64,000 bases of DNA from UBA11051 sp964390495 (GCA_964390495.1 CAYMIN010000012.1:1-64000); one strand, 5' to 3'. Counted from the first letter of the stretch, positions 1 to 8,720 are shown. Notes: a model not told the origin generated them from the letters alone. Program-made: numbers and translations.

Positions 1-524
1 ACATGGGCGGAAGCGCCCTGATTACCGCCGGCTGTCACGCCCTCGATGCGATGATGGCCTTTGCCGACCGCGAAGTGGAGGAGGTCTTCGCCTACTCCAC
101 CAAGTCCTCGGCCCCGGCGATGCAGGCTTACGAGTACGATCCCACTTCGGTGGCGATTCTGAAGTTCGCCGATGGCAGCACCGGCAAGTGCACCTCCTGC
201 ATTGACTGTCGCCAGCCGTATGTGTTCAACATCAAGCTGATCGGCAGCGACGGGACGCTGTGGAATGACAAGCTGTGGTCCACCAAGCTGGAAGGCCTGC
301 GCCCCGATGAATGGGTGACGATGCCGACGATCTCCGCCGAATCGGGCGACGTACTCGACCATCCCTACCCGCCGCAGGTGGACCACTTCATCGAGTGCGT
401 GCAGCAGGGCAAGCCCAATATCATTGACTTCGCGGAGGCCTTCAAGACCCACCGGGTGATGTTCGCCATCGAGAAGTCGCTGGCAGAGGGCCGGCCGGTC
501 AAGCTGTCGGAACTGTCGCAATAG
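1..524 (+). CDS. Gfo/Idh/MocA family oxidoreductase, C-terminal part (5' end outside window)
   Basis: The reading frame is open from the left edge and stops at 522-524, so only the C-terminal domain is present (about 173 residues). This part of the family forms the beta-sheet domain that packs against the NAD(P)-binding Rossmann domain and carries substrate and dimer contacts. Visible support is the segment GCHALDAMMAF, which matches the conserved GxHxxD-type substrate loop, followed by alternating beta strands and a typical ending with HFIECVQQGKPN and a helix running to EKSLAEGRPVKL. A second member of the family starts 44 bp downstream on the same strand, so the two are probably co-transcribed and act on sugars or inositol-like polyols. 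Substrate cannot be told from the sequence. Confidence 0.85.
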   Translation, partial: MGGSALITAGCHALDAMMAFADREVEEVFAYSTKSSAPAMQAYEYDPTSVAILKFADGSTGKCTSCIDCRQPYVFNIKLIGSDGTLWNDKLWSTKLEGLRPDEWVTMPTISAESGDVLDHPYPPQVDHFIECVQQGKPNIIDFAEAFKTHRVMFAIEKSLAEGRPVKLSELSQ

Positions 525-568
525 GGCGTCACCTAGACGATGTAAGAGGCGAAACGAGGAATGTAGCG

Positions 569-1519
569 ATGATCAAGCTGGGCATTATCTCCGCCGCGAC
601 GTATGCGCCGCTGTACCGTGGTGTCGAGGTTCCCCGAACTCCGGGATCGCACCACGGCACCGCCTTCTCCACCACTTTCAACGGCTTCGATGAGGTCAAG
701 GCCGACCAGTGGGAGTGGACCTTCGTCAAATCAACCAGGCACATCGAGGGAGCGAAGGTTGTCAAGGTCTGGGACCCGCACAGGGAATGGGCCGAGAAGT
801 TGGCGGAGGCGGCCTACATTGAGCAAGTCTGCGATACTCCGGAACAGTGCTGCGCCGACGTGGACGCGGTGCTGATCGTGGATGACGGCTCCGGCACCCA
901 GTACGAATACGCCATTTATCCCCTGGAACAGGGCCTCCCCACATACTGCGACAAGCCGCTGGCAATGACCGCCAGGGAGGCTAAGCAAGTTGCCGACCTG
1001 GTCAGAGCGACCGGCACGCCCTTCATGTCGGCCAGCTCGCTGCGCTTTACTCCCGACATCGTGGCGCTCAGGGACGAGGTAGCCGAACTGGGTGAGGTCC
1101 ATCTAGCCACCACCATCTGCGGCAACGAGTTGGTCTATTACGGCATCCACGCACTTTCGATGTACTATGGGGTATTCGGGGGCGGCGCGGTATCGTGCTT
1201 GAATGTGGGCAAGCGGGACTGCAATATCGTGCGCGTGCGCTACGAGCAAGACCGCGACCTGGTACTGATGGTCGGAGAGGCGGAGAAGATGCGGGCCGGC
1301 TATCAGATCAATGTCTATGGCACCGCAGGTTGGAAGAGTGTCGTCCCGGATACCGCGGACCTCTACTACTACTTGCTGGAGCGGTTCATGCTGCTGCTCG
1401 AAACCGGCGAGGAAAGCGTGCCGGTAGAGGAAGAGGTCGAGGTCATCGCGGTGCTGGAGGCCGGTGCTCGCTCCCTGGCCGAGGGACGTGAGGTGACCAT
1501 AGCCGAGATGCTGGAGTGA
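569..1519 (+). CDS. Gfo/Idh/MocA family oxidoreductase
   Basis: A 316-residue protein with the layout of NAD(P)-dependent Gfo/Idh/MocA dehydrogenases. The N-terminal half has the Rossmann-like segment (MIKLGIISAATYAP), and near residue 130 there is CDKPLAM, matching the conserved EKP motif whose Lys contacts substrate and cofactor. The C-terminal half contains GIHALSMYYG, equivalent to the GxHxxD loop but with S where D is usual. The glycine-rich GxGxxG loop is also not canonical (GIISAATYAP), so cofactor binding may be altered. The start is ATG with the Shine-Dalgarno-like cgaggaa 7 nt upstream. It follows a family member by 44 bp and precedes an aldo/keto reductase, suggesting a small sugar-oxidation cluster. 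The exact reaction is unknown. Confidence 0.85.
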   Translation: MIKLGIISAATYAPLYRGVEVPRTPGSHHGTAFSTTFNGFDEVKADQWEWTFVKSTRHIEGAKVVKVWDPHREWAEKLAEAAYIEQVCDTPEQCCADVDAVLIVDDGSGTQYEYAIYPLEQGLPTYCDKPLAMTAREAKQVADLVRATGTPFMSASSLRFTPDIVALRDEVAELGEVHLATTICGNELVYYGIHALSMYYGVFGGGAVSCLNVGKRDCNIVRVRYEQDRDLVLMVGEAEKMRAGYQINVYGTAGWKSVVPDTADLYYYLLERFMLLLETGEESVPVEEEVEVIAVLEAGARSLAEGREVTIAEMLE

Positions 1520-1576
1520 ACGGCCGCCGGAAGCGAATGGTGGCTCTCCTATACTGCTGTGCATTGGGGTGAGGTC

Positions 1577-2389
1577 TTGCAGATTCCCACATACAGGCTG
1601 AAATCAGGTTACGAAATGCCGATCCTGGGCCTGGGGACATGGCGGCTCGACGGTGAGGAGTGCACAACGGCGGTCAGCACGGCGCGGGAGCTGGGATATA
1701 CCCATATTGACACAGCCGACATGTACGGCAATCATGTGGAGGTGGGTAAGGCCCTGGCCGGCCTTGATCGTTCCGCCCTGTTCGTGACCTCCAAGGTCGG
1801 CCCCGATGACCTCAGGCATGACGACCTGATTGCCACCTGTGAGCGCAACCTGGAGGAGTTGGGCCTGGATTACCTCGATATGTATCTGCTCCACTGGCCC
1901 AACCCGGATATCCCAATGGAGGAGACCTTCGAGGCGTTAGGGGAACTGCACGGCGACGGCAAGGTCCGCAGCATCGGGGTCAGCAACTTCATCATCAAGC
2001 GGCTGGCGCAGGCAATCGAGATCTCGGAGCTGCCGATTTGCACCAATCAGGTGGAGTTCCACCCGCTGCTGTACCAGGAGGAACTGTTGCGGTTCTGCGA
2101 GGCTAACGACATTGTGGTGACCGCATACTGTCCGCTGGGGCGCACGGAGGCCCTTGACAACGAGGTCGTCAAGTCGGTTGCGGCAGAGCATGGCAAGACG
2201 CCGGCCCAGGTCTGCCTGCGCTGGCTGTTCCAGAAGGGGATCATAGTGATCCCCAAGAGCCGCTCTGCAGAGCGGATGAGAGAGAATATGGAGATATTTG
2301 ACTGGGAGCTGTCAGCCGAGGCGGAACAGCGAATTGACGCAATACCGGAGCAGAAGCGGGTGGTGCGGCTACCTATCGCGGAGTTCTGA
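1577..2389 (+). CDS. Aldo/keto reductase
   Basis: NADPH-dependent reductase of the AKR superfamily, a TIM barrel of about 270 residues. Counting from the proposed TTG start, the catalytic tetrad is complete: Asp45 and Tyr50 in HIDTADMYGN, Lys73 in VTSK and His106 in LLHWP. Late cofactor-binding elements are also present (VIPKSRSAERMREN). I prefer TTG at 1577 because GGGGTGAG lies just upstream and the protein then begins MQIPTYRLKSG like its relatives. An in-frame GTG at 1559 would add six residues. It follows two Gfo/Idh/MocA genes on the same strand and ends the cluster. It probably reduces a sugar aldehyde or ketone, but the substrate is not predictable. Confidence 0.9.
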   Translation: MQIPTYRLKSGYEMPILGLGTWRLDGEECTTAVSTARELGYTHIDTADMYGNHVEVGKALAGLDRSALFVTSKVGPDDLRHDDLIATCERNLEELGLDYLDMYLLHWPNPDIPMEETFEALGELHGDGKVRSIGVSNFIIKRLAQAIEISELPICTNQVEFHPLLYQEELLRFCEANDIVVTAYCPLGRTEALDNEVVKSVAAEHGKTPAQVCLRWLFQKGIIVIPKSRSAERMRENMEIFDWELSAEAEQRIDAIPEQKRVVRLPIAEF

Positions 2390-2404
2390 GAGAGATGCAC
2401 TTGG

Positions 2405-2458
2405 CAGTCAGTGGCGCAACGGGCGACCTCCGGGCCGCCCGTTGTGGCTTCCTGACTG
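2405..2458. terminator. Nested hairpin between convergent genes
   Basis: An inner perfect 9-bp stem (CAACGGGCG at 2417-2425 with its complement at 2436-2444) lies inside an outer 7-bp stem (CAGTCAG at 2405-2411 with CTGACTG at 2452-2458). It sits between the end of the aldo/keto reductase and the end of cheR, so it can act on both transcripts. There is no U-run directly after it on the plus strand, so intrinsic termination is likely but not proven. Confidence 0.5.
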
Positions 2459-2497
2459 AAGAGGTGGGTACCACGGGGCTGAGGCGCGTATATAGGC

Positions 2498-3304
2498 TCA
2501 AGCCGCGCGGGATTTTTGGTAGAAAAACGGGCTAATAGCCTCAAGACCCAAGTTATCAGTATCGGACATCCGTTCGGTGGCGCCGATGAGCAGCACCCCG
2601 CCCGGCCTCAGGGCCTCGACCAACAGGCGGTGAACTTGAGCTTTCGCCTCCGGGGTGAAGTAGATAATCACATTGCGGCACAAGACGATATCGCAGTAGC
2701 GCGGCGGGGGTGCCTGCGGCTGCAGCAGGTCCAGAGTGGAGAACTTGATCCGGCGCTTGAGGCTAGCGCTGATGGCATAGCTGTCAGGCCCGACGCGGTC
2801 GAAGTAGCCGAACTGACGCGCGGTGGAGACATTCCGCAGGTCGCGCTCGCTGAAAATGCCCTCGCGAGCCCGTTGCAGCGCCTCCTGGTCAATGTCGGTG
2901 GCGAAAATCCGCCATCGGGCGGAGGGGCTATGCTCGTGCATCAGGATCGCCAGGCTGTACGGCTCGGCGCCATACGAGCAACCCGCGCTCCAGATTTTCT
3001 TGGCTCCGTGGCAGGCACCGTTGGGCTTCAGCATCTCCTCCAGCTTGGCGAACAGATGAGCATCGCGAAAGAATTCGCTGACATTGATGGTGAACTGGTT
3101 CCTGAATTGCTGAGAGAGCTCAGGATCGTTTCTGAGACATTGCAGAAAATCCCTCAAGCTCCCAGCACCCGCACGTGCCATCATGCCTTGAAGCCGGCGG
3201 TGCAGTTGACGCTGGCCGTAGCTTTTCAGGTCAATGTTCCAGAGCTTGAGTATGCCGTCGCAGAAATGGGCAAGCTCCTCTTGATGCAGCGGTGCCGCTG
3301 GCAT
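2498..3304 (-). CDS. cheR: Chemotaxis protein methyltransferase CheR
   Basis: S-adenosylmethionine-dependent enzyme that methylates glutamates on chemoreceptors. At 268 residues it has the usual length. The N-terminal helical domain (about 1-75) is followed by the conserved TINVSEFFRD segment, the SAM-binding loop WSAGCSYGAEPYSLA, the acidic ATDID strand end, VLCRNVIIYF and the C-terminal LLIGATE. All key motifs are intact. It starts 6 bp after the cheB stop, so the two adaptation enzymes are translated from one message. Its substrate is presumably the giant methyl-accepting protein at 8805-12166. It is the last gene of the minus-strand cheA-cheC-cheB-cheR block and converges on the aldo/keto reductase. 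Confidence 0.95.
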   Translation of the reverse strand: MPAAPLHQEELAHFCDGILKLWNIDLKSYGQRQLHRRLQGMMARAGAGSLRDFLQCLRNDPELSQQFRNQFTINVSEFFRDAHLFAKLEEMLKPNGACHGAKKIWSAGCSYGAEPYSLAILMHEHSPSARWRIFATDIDQEALQRAREGIFSERDLRNVSTARQFGYFDRVGPDSYAISASLKRRIKFSTLDLLQPQAPPPRYCDIVLCRNVIIYFTPEAKAQVHRLLVEALRPGGVLLIGATERMSDTDNLGLEAISPFFYQKSRAA

Positions 3305-3310
3305 AGCAAG

Positions 3311-4393
3311 CTAGCCTCCCCGCACGGCGACAGGAGCCCTGCTGTCGCCTGCCGCGAGCCTGTTGACTTGATTGGTCAGCAACTGAGGCATTTCTGAAAG
3401 CGAGACGATATGGTCACAGGCACCGGTCTCCAGCGCCGCCTTGGGCATTCCGTAGATTACGCAGCTTTGCTCATCCTCCGCCACAACGACGCCGCCGACG
3501 CGTTTGACTTCGACCGCACCGCGGGCGCCGTCACAGCCCATGCCGGTGAGTATGACGGCGATAAGTGGGGTCTTGAGGTTCTCAGCCGCACTGATCATCA
3601 TGGGGTCGGCCGCCGGTCGCACCCCCCAGATCTCGGTGTCGTGGGAGAGATGGATGATGCCCCGAGGGCCGATGATCATGTGGTAATCACCGGGGGCCAG
3701 CAGCACAGTGCCGGGACGCAGCACATCGCCTGTTACAGCCTCCTTGACGTTCAGGCCACAACTGGCGTCGAGGCGGGCTGCGAATATGCGGGTGAAATCC
3801 GGTGGCATGTGTTGGGTGATGGCGAAGGTCGCCGGCAGCCGGTCCGGGAGGGCGGACAACAGCCTATCAAGCGTGCCGGGACCGCCGGTGGATGAGGCTA
3901 TCAGCACGGTCGGGATCTGCCTAACCCGCATCGGCGGCGGCGTTTGGACGGGTGCCGGTCGCGGGCCGGCATCAAGACTTGGCCCCACTCGCGCACGAGC
4001 GGCCCCGCGCACCTTCATCAGCAGTTGGTGCTCAACCGTAGCCAGGTCCGGCACCCCGGCACTGCCCGGCTTGCCCACGAAATCCACAGCGCCGAGTTCG
4101 AGCGCCTGGAGCGTGACTTCGGCACCGTATTGGGTCAGGCTCGAAAGCATCACGACCGCTACGGGGTTCTGGGGAAGTAGCCGGCGCAGTACCTCCAGAC
4201 CGTTGAGCTTGGGCATTTCGACATCGAGGGTCATCACATCGGGCTTGAGCCGGCTGGCAAGATTGAGCGCCTCCTGGCCGTCAGCGGCCTGGCCGATCAC
4301 CTGGATGCCCGGTGCGGCTTCGAGCATCCTGTTCAGAACCATGCGCACGTACGTCGAGTCGTCAACAATCAGCACACGAATAGGCGAAGCCAT
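3311..4393 (-). CDS. cheB: Chemotaxis response regulator / protein-glutamate methylesterase CheB
   Basis: Two-domain protein of 360 residues. Receiver domain about 1-120: acidic pair Asp11/Asp12, phospho-acceptor Asp57 (LDVEMP), conserved Lys108 (VGKPG). After a Pro/Arg linker the methylesterase domain carries the catalytic triad Ser168 (ASSTGG), His195 (TQHMPP) and Asp288 (TGMGCDG). Phosphorylation by CheA would switch on demethylation or deamidation of receptor glutamates, opposing CheR. The gene lies 140 bp after cheC with a hairpin in between, and 6 bp before cheR. No residue essential to the family is missing. Confidence 0.95.
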   Translation of the reverse strand: MASPIRVLIVDDSTYVRMVLNRMLEAAPGIQVIGQAADGQEALNLASRLKPDVMTLDVEMPKLNGLEVLRRLLPQNPVAVVMLSSLTQYGAEVTLQALELGAVDFVGKPGSAGVPDLATVEHQLLMKVRGAARARVGPSLDAGPRPAPVQTPPPMRVRQIPTVLIASSTGGPGTLDRLLSALPDRLPATFAITQHMPPDFTRIFAARLDASCGLNVKEAVTGDVLRPGTVLLAPGDYHMIIGPRGIIHLSHDTEIWGVRPAADPMMISAAENLKTPLIAVILTGMGCDGARGAVEVKRVGGVVVAEDEQSCVIYGMPKAALETGACDHIVSLSEMPQLLTNQVNRLAAGDSRAPVAVRGG

Positions 4394-4462
4394 AGAAGCA
4401 TTTCCCCAACGCGCTAGGTTCGCCCCGAGCGGGCCTGAATAACGCAGCTAAGCCGCGCTAAC

Positions 4463-4488
4463 AGCCTGCCGGCACAAACCGTCAGGCT
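4463..4488 (-). terminator. Hairpin in the cheC-cheB intergenic region
   Basis: On the minus strand, AGCCTG and CAGGCT enclose an inner CGG/CCG pair with a single A-G mismatch between the two stems. It is in the 140-bp space after cheC and before cheB. There is no strong U-run, so it may reduce read-through or protect mRNA rather than fully terminate. Confidence 0.35.
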
Positions 4489-4533
4489 AAGTTCAGTGTC
4501 CAATATCAGAATCGCAGATGCGTGTGGAACGAG

Positions 4534-5184
4534 CTACTGCCCGGCCACCTCCGTCCCCAGCTCGAAGGTGTCGTCAATGCCCAAAGCGGTCAGAAGCGTC
4601 TTGAGGCTGTGGAACTCGGGGATCATGAGTAATTCCAGACCTATATCAATGTTGGTGCTGCGAATATCTATCTGGATGACAATCCCGACTTGTGCGAACT
4701 GGCCGAGATGCGCACCGACAGTTTCAAGTATCGCCCCGCTCATGCCTAAAGCGACACCCGGTGGCATCGGTAGCAACTGCAGGCCGGTGAGGGTGCCGAG
4801 GGCGTTGAGGTAGGCCGAGGTTATGATGTTGCCGACCTCGCCGATGGCCGATTTCTGCAGCTCCGAGGCTTCGAGTATGTTCCCCTCAAGCGGCAGACCA
4901 AGCAGCTTGAAAAGCGTGGCGGCCTGCTGGTGGGAAAACAGTAACAGCAGACAGCCACTGGCCTGACCGGTAAAGGCGACATAGGCTGATATGATGACTT
5001 CCTCGAGCTCGGCCGAGGTCGCCAAGGGCAACTGGTCGAAGGGCATGATCCGAGTATGGGGCGCGTCTAGAGTGATGACATCGCCGACCATCTTCGCCAG
5101 CGAGGTGCTGGCATTGCCGGCCCCGATGTTGCCGACTTCACCGAGGGCATCGAGTTGGATTTCGGACAGAGCAACTTTGGTCAT
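4534..5184 (-). CDS. cheC: CheC-type CheY-P phosphatase
   Basis: CheC/CheX/FliY family phosphatase of 216 residues from the preferred start. Both active-site signatures are present: DALGEVGNIGAGNASTSLA near the N-terminus and SAIGEVGNIITSAYLNAL in the middle, each with the catalytic Glu and Asn on one helix. CheC dephosphorylates phospho-CheY and pairs with CheD, which is encoded divergently at 7472. The ATG at 5184 is chosen because GGGAGG lies 9 nt upstream. An in-frame ATG at 5205 would put that ribosome binding site inside the gene. It lies about 60 bp after cheA. No CheY gene is present in the window, so its target is encoded elsewhere. Confidence 0.93.
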   Translation of the reverse strand: MTKVALSEIQLDALGEVGNIGAGNASTSLAKMVGDVITLDAPHTRIMPFDQLPLATSAELEEVIISAYVAFTGQASGCLLLLFSHQQAATLFKLLGLPLEGNILEASELQKSAIGEVGNIITSAYLNALGTLTGLQLLPMPPGVALGMSGAILETVGAHLGQFAQVGIVIQIDIRSTNIDIGLELLMIPEFHSLKTLLTALGIDDTFELGTEVAGQ

Positions 5185-5245
5185 CTGCAAAAGCCTCCCG
5201 CCCATTGCCGTGGCTTAGACCCAGCCGCCGGTGCAGAGGGTGGTA

Positions 5246-7288
5246 TCAAACGGCGCTGGCGTTCCGGGCCTGCTGCTGTTCGGCCATGGTACGCATCAAG
5301 ATGGCGACATCCACTATCAAAGCCAGGCGACCATCGCCGAGTATCGCGGCCCCGTTGATGATCCGCACATGCTGTAACAGATCGCCAAGCGGCTGGATGA
5401 CCAACTCCTCGTCACCCATCAGCTCGTCAACCGTCAGGCCGATCATCTCGCGGCCGTCGCTGATCATCACTGCAATGGTTCTATCGGCTTGTTGTGACTG
5501 AAACTTTCGGAACTCGCTGACTTCCGCCAGCGAAATCAGCGGCACAGCGTCGTCATCCACAACAACGACCGGGACGCCATTGAGGTGCTGGATCTCGGAG
5601 CTATCAATCTGTAGGATACGCACCACCGCAGCCAGCGGCAGGGCGAAGATGATGTCAGCGGCGACGACCAAAAGGCCGCGAATGATGGCGAGCGTCAGCG
5701 GCAAGCGCAGGGAGATGGTGGTGCCTTGGCCGGCGGCGCTCTCGATTTCGACTTGCCCGCCGAGCTTGTCAAGGTTGCTTTTGACCACATCCATGCCCAC
5801 GCCGCGGCCCGATACGTCGCTGACTTCTGCGGCGGTACTGAAGCCCGAGGTGAATATCGCCTCAAGTATCTGGCGGTCCGGGGTGCCGGCGGCCTGCTGT
5901 TGGGTCATCAGGCCGCTTGCGACGGCCTTGTCGCGGACGATTTGCGGATCAATGCCGGCCCCGTCGTCGGCCACTTGGATGACCACCATGCTCTGCTCCT
6001 GGTGGGCGCTGAGCCGGACCCTGCCTTTCTGCGGCTTACCGGCGGCTGTCCGCGCCTCGGATGTCTCGATACCGTGGCTGACAGCATTGCGCAGCAGATG
6101 GGTGAGGGGGTCAACAATGTCCTCGATGACCGAGCGGTCCAGCTCGGTTTCGCCGCCCTCAACGACCAGGTCCACCAGCTTGCCCTCGCGTCGAGCCACG
6201 TCGCGCACCAGTCGCGGGAACCTTCCGAACACCTGATTGACCGGCACCATCCGCGTCTGCATCACCCGCTCCTGGAGTTCGGTGACGATCATCCCCAGGT
6301 TGGTGGTGACTTGCTCGAAGTTCTGCGGGATTCCGCCCAATCCGTCGTCGCGTTGCTCCTTGAGATGCGCGGCAAGATTGGTAAGGCGGGTGCGGCTGAT
6401 GACCAGTTCCCCGACCAGGTTCATCAGCGCGTCAATGTTCTCGACATTCACCCTGACGGTGGCTTGGGCTTCAGCCTGGCGCTGCTCCGAAGCGCTGCGG
6501 CGTCGGTCGCCCGAGCCCTGGCGTCGGTCTGCTGGGCCGCGGCGCCGCTCCGGACCCTCGTAGCTAGGTTGCTCCGAAGCTAGCGAGACTTCAGCGACAT
6601 CAGGCATAGCGGCCACGATCGACACTAGTTCCTGCGCAGAAAGCTGGCAGGCTAGAGCAACGGCGATATGCTCAAACTCGCTCTCGCCCTCTCTAAGCTG
6701 GTCCTTAGACGGCTTGGCGGCAAGCAGTTCGCCATAGGCCTCCAACTGCTGAATAATGAGCCAGGCCCGCGCCGCCGGCATTGCACAGTGCGGGTCCAGG
6801 ATAATGCGCAATTGGGTGGCCTCTGCCGGCAGGTCGGTGGGTGACTGAGTTATGCCTGCCTCAGCGTCAGGGCTAGAGGCAGACTGCGGCTGCTGAGAGG
6901 TTGTCCCGACTAGAGCCTGGAGCTTGGCAAGCAGGTCGCCGTAGTCGGGCGCCGGTTCATCGGCGATGGCGCTGTCAAGATGCACTTTGAGCGCATCAAC
7001 ACCGCCCAACAGCAGGTCTATAAGCTCGGCGTCGGGTGTCAGTTGGTGACTGCGGATCAGGTCGAACACATTCTCCAGGGCGTGGCTGATGTGCGACATC
7101 TCCTCAAGGCCCTGGCTGGCGGCGGAGGCCTTGAGGCTATGAGCGGCGCGGAATATCTGCTCGATCAGGTCCGGGGCATGGCTTTCCTGCTCCAGGCCGA
7201 TGAGCGCCTGGTCCAGGGCCTCGATCTGCTCCTTGGCCTCCTGCACGAACAGGCCGAAGAACTCGCTGGCGTCGAAGTCGGCTGACAT
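5246..7288 (-). CDS. cheA: Chemotaxis sensor histidine kinase CheA
   Basis: A 680-residue kinase. Domains in order: HPt with phosphorylatable His50 (AAHSLKAS); a region about 155-230 that resembles a response-regulator-binding P2 domain; a highly charged linker with PERRRGPADRR and GDRRR; the P3 dimerisation helices (NVENIDALMNLVGELVISR); the ATPase domain with N-box LLRNAVSHGIE, DDGAGID and GRGVGMDVV; and a CheW-like P5 domain at the C-terminus. Ribosome binding site GGAGG lies 6 nt before ATG. It is the first gene of the minus-strand cheA-cheC-cheB-cheR block and is divergent from cheD, with about 180 bp of shared promoter region (7289-7471). The arginine-rich linker is a mild oddity. Confidence 0.96.
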   Translation of the reverse strand: MSADFDASEFFGLFVQEAKEQIEALDQALIGLEQESHAPDLIEQIFRAAHSLKASAASQGLEEMSHISHALENVFDLIRSHQLTPDAELIDLLLGGVDALKVHLDSAIADEPAPDYGDLLAKLQALVGTTSQQPQSASSPDAEAGITQSPTDLPAEATQLRIILDPHCAMPAARAWLIIQQLEAYGELLAAKPSKDQLREGESEFEHIAVALACQLSAQELVSIVAAMPDVAEVSLASEQPSYEGPERRRGPADRRQGSGDRRRSASEQRQAEAQATVRVNVENIDALMNLVGELVISRTRLTNLAAHLKEQRDDGLGGIPQNFEQVTTNLGMIVTELQERVMQTRMVPVNQVFGRFPRLVRDVARREGKLVDLVVEGGETELDRSVIEDIVDPLTHLLRNAVSHGIETSEARTAAGKPQKGRVRLSAHQEQSMVVIQVADDGAGIDPQIVRDKAVASGLMTQQQAAGTPDRQILEAIFTSGFSTAAEVSDVSGRGVGMDVVKSNLDKLGGQVEIESAAGQGTTISLRLPLTLAIIRGLLVVAADIIFALPLAAVVRILQIDSSEIQHLNGVPVVVVDDDAVPLISLAEVSEFRKFQSQQADRTIAVMISDGREMIGLTVDELMGDEELVIQPLGDLLQHVRIINGAAILGDGRLALIVDVAILMRTMAEQQQARNASAV

Positions 7289-7471
7289 TACTGGCCTCCG
7301 CCAAGAACTGTTGACAGTTTTGTTTCATGGGCCCAGACGCCGGCAACCGATAAACGATACGATGGCGGTTCACGATTCCCGGCGCTAGATGGATACGGGG
7401 ATCGCATTGGTTACGGGAACCTGGCCTGGTTAGCCGCCTAATTGAACTCCGTTTCTGGGTGGGAGGAATAG

Positions 7472-7993
7472 TTGGCACGTCTATCTGTCGGGATCGGCGA
7501 GATCAAGGCAAGCCGCCAGCCGGGAGACACTATTACAGCCCTGGGCTTGGGCTCTTGTGTCGCAATCGTGCTGTCGGATAATGCTAGCGGAGCGGTTGCC
7601 GTTGCCCACTGCATGTTGCCGGTACAAACCGATGATGGCACCAGAGACCCGCAGAAGCCGGGACGTTATGTGGATATGGCATTGCCAGAACTGCTATCGG
7701 CTCTGGGCAACCTGGGTTCGCGGTGTCAAGGCCTGATCAGCGCCTTGGTCGGCGGCGCTGCCATGTTCCAGTTCACCGGCCCGACCACGCTCGACATCGG
7801 GAGCCGGAATGTTGAGACGGCTCGCGAAGCGCTCAGGGGGTATGGTATTCGGCTTGTGGCCAGCGATGTCGGCGGTAACCAGGGCCGCACGGTAACCGTT
7901 GAGGTAGCCGACGCGACTGTGTACGTGCGAACCATGGGCGCCGAACAGCAGTTGGTATGCTTAGGCCGCCAGCGCACCGCCAAGGTAGCATAG
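7472..7993 (+). CDS. cheD: Chemoreceptor glutamine deamidase CheD
   Basis: CheD deamidates receptor glutamines and stimulates CheC. The protein is 173 residues, normal for the family. The catalytic Cys29 lies in GLGSCVAI and the partner His46 in VAHCMLP; a threonine also precedes the Cys as in characterised CheD. The start is TTG with the strong ribosome binding site gggagga 4-5 nt upstream; no better ATG exists nearby. It is transcribed away from cheA and ends at an inverted repeat shared with cheW. CheD with CheC suggests adaptation of the Bacillus/Thermotoga kind rather than the E. coli kind. Confidence 0.94.
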   Translation: MARLSVGIGEIKASRQPGDTITALGLGSCVAIVLSDNASGAVAVAHCMLPVQTDDGTRDPQKPGRYVDMALPELLSALGNLGSRCQGLISALVGGAAMFQFTGPTTLDIGSRNVETAREALRGYGIRLVASDVGGNQGRTVTVEVADATVYVRTMGAEQQLVCLGRQRTAKVA

Positions 7994-8026
7994 CGTTCGG
8001 AGAGGACGGTTCGCCCCTCCGAACGC
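7993..8026. terminator. Bidirectional hairpin between cheD and cheW
   Basis: A perfect 10-bp inverted repeat, GCGTTCGGAG (7993-8002) and its complement CTCCGAACGC (8017-8026), begins at the cheD stop and lies 53 bp before the cheW stop. The genes converge here. There is no clear T-run on either strand. Confidence 0.5.
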
Positions 8027-8078
8027 CGATCGCTGCTACGAGCAGGCTGCCCGGGTGCGAAGGTAGTATCCCGGCGGG

Positions 8079-8720
8079 CTAGGCGACTTTCTCGGCTGCC
8101 ATTTCCTCGTCGTCGGGTTCCTCGTCGCTTGCCGCTGCCGCCTCGGTCTCTTCAGGGGCTGCAGCGCCCTCCGTCATACTCTCCGGAGGCTCATCGTACT
8201 CGTCACTGAACTGCTCGATATAGGCGAGTTCCTGCTGCCCGAGCACCTTCTCGACATCCAAGACGATGATCAGCAGGTTCTTGTCACCGTGAGCTTGCTT
8301 GCCGATGCCGGAGATGAACTCGGTATCTTTCCCGGCCACAACTGCGGAGGGCGGCTCGATGTCATGCTCTGACAGCCTGGTGACCTCCGAAACCGCATCA
8401 ACCAGAAAGCCGACGATCTGGTCGCCGATCTCGGTGATGACTATCCGCCCGTTACCGCGAACTTCGGCGTTGCTGATACCAAAGCGCTTCAACAGGTTGA
8501 TCACCGGAATGATATCGCCGCGGACGTCAATGACCCCCTCCACGAACGTCGGCGCTTTGGGGACTTTGGTGATCTCCGGCACCTGGATGAGGCGCTGCAC
8601 GCTGTAGATGTCAACACCATAGTTTTCCCCACTGAGCTGGAAGAGCACTAGCTGCCTTTCATCTTCCGCTTTACTTGCGGTTTTCTCGCGCTCGTCAGCG
8701 GTTTCCACTGCGCCCGTCAT
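8079..8720 (-). CDS. cheW: Chemotaxis coupling protein CheW with acidic tail
   Basis: CheW links receptors to CheA in the signalling array. The core, about residues 18-160, has the expected motifs: VLFQLSGENYGVDIYSV, EITKVPKAPTFVEGVIDVRGDIIPVINL and VGFLVDAVSEV. It continues into an unusual tail of about 45 residues that is very acidic and alanine-rich (for example EETEAAAASDEEPDDEE). Most CheW proteins end shortly after the core, so the tail is an add-on of unknown role. The gene lies downstream of the giant receptor on the same strand, separated by a strong hairpin at 8765-8791, and converges on cheD. Confidence 0.93.
   Translation of the reverse strand: MTGAVETADEREKTASKAEDERQLVLFQLSGENYGVDIYSVQRLIQVPEITKVPKAPTFVEGVIDVRGDIIPVINLLKRFGISNAEVRGNGRIVITEIGDQIVGFLVDAVSEVTRLSEHDIEPPSAVVAGKDTEFISGIGKQAHGDKNLLIIVLDVEKVLGQQELAYIEQFSDEYDEPPESMTEGAAAPEETEAAAASDEEPDDEEMAAEKVA

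Noticed and set aside
2459..2476. A T-box-like motif (AGGTGGGTACCACGG) followed by a hairpin and T-run on the plus strand.
   Set aside because: Several bases differ from the T-box consensus, and no plus-strand gene follows; the region downstream is the 3' end of cheR on the other strand.
2516..4442. Long plus-strand frames opposite cheR and cheB (for example 2516-3397 and 3708-4442).
   Set aside because: The minus-strand frames have complete CheR and CheB motifs; the opposing frames show no recognisable domain and have the usual high-GC shadow composition.
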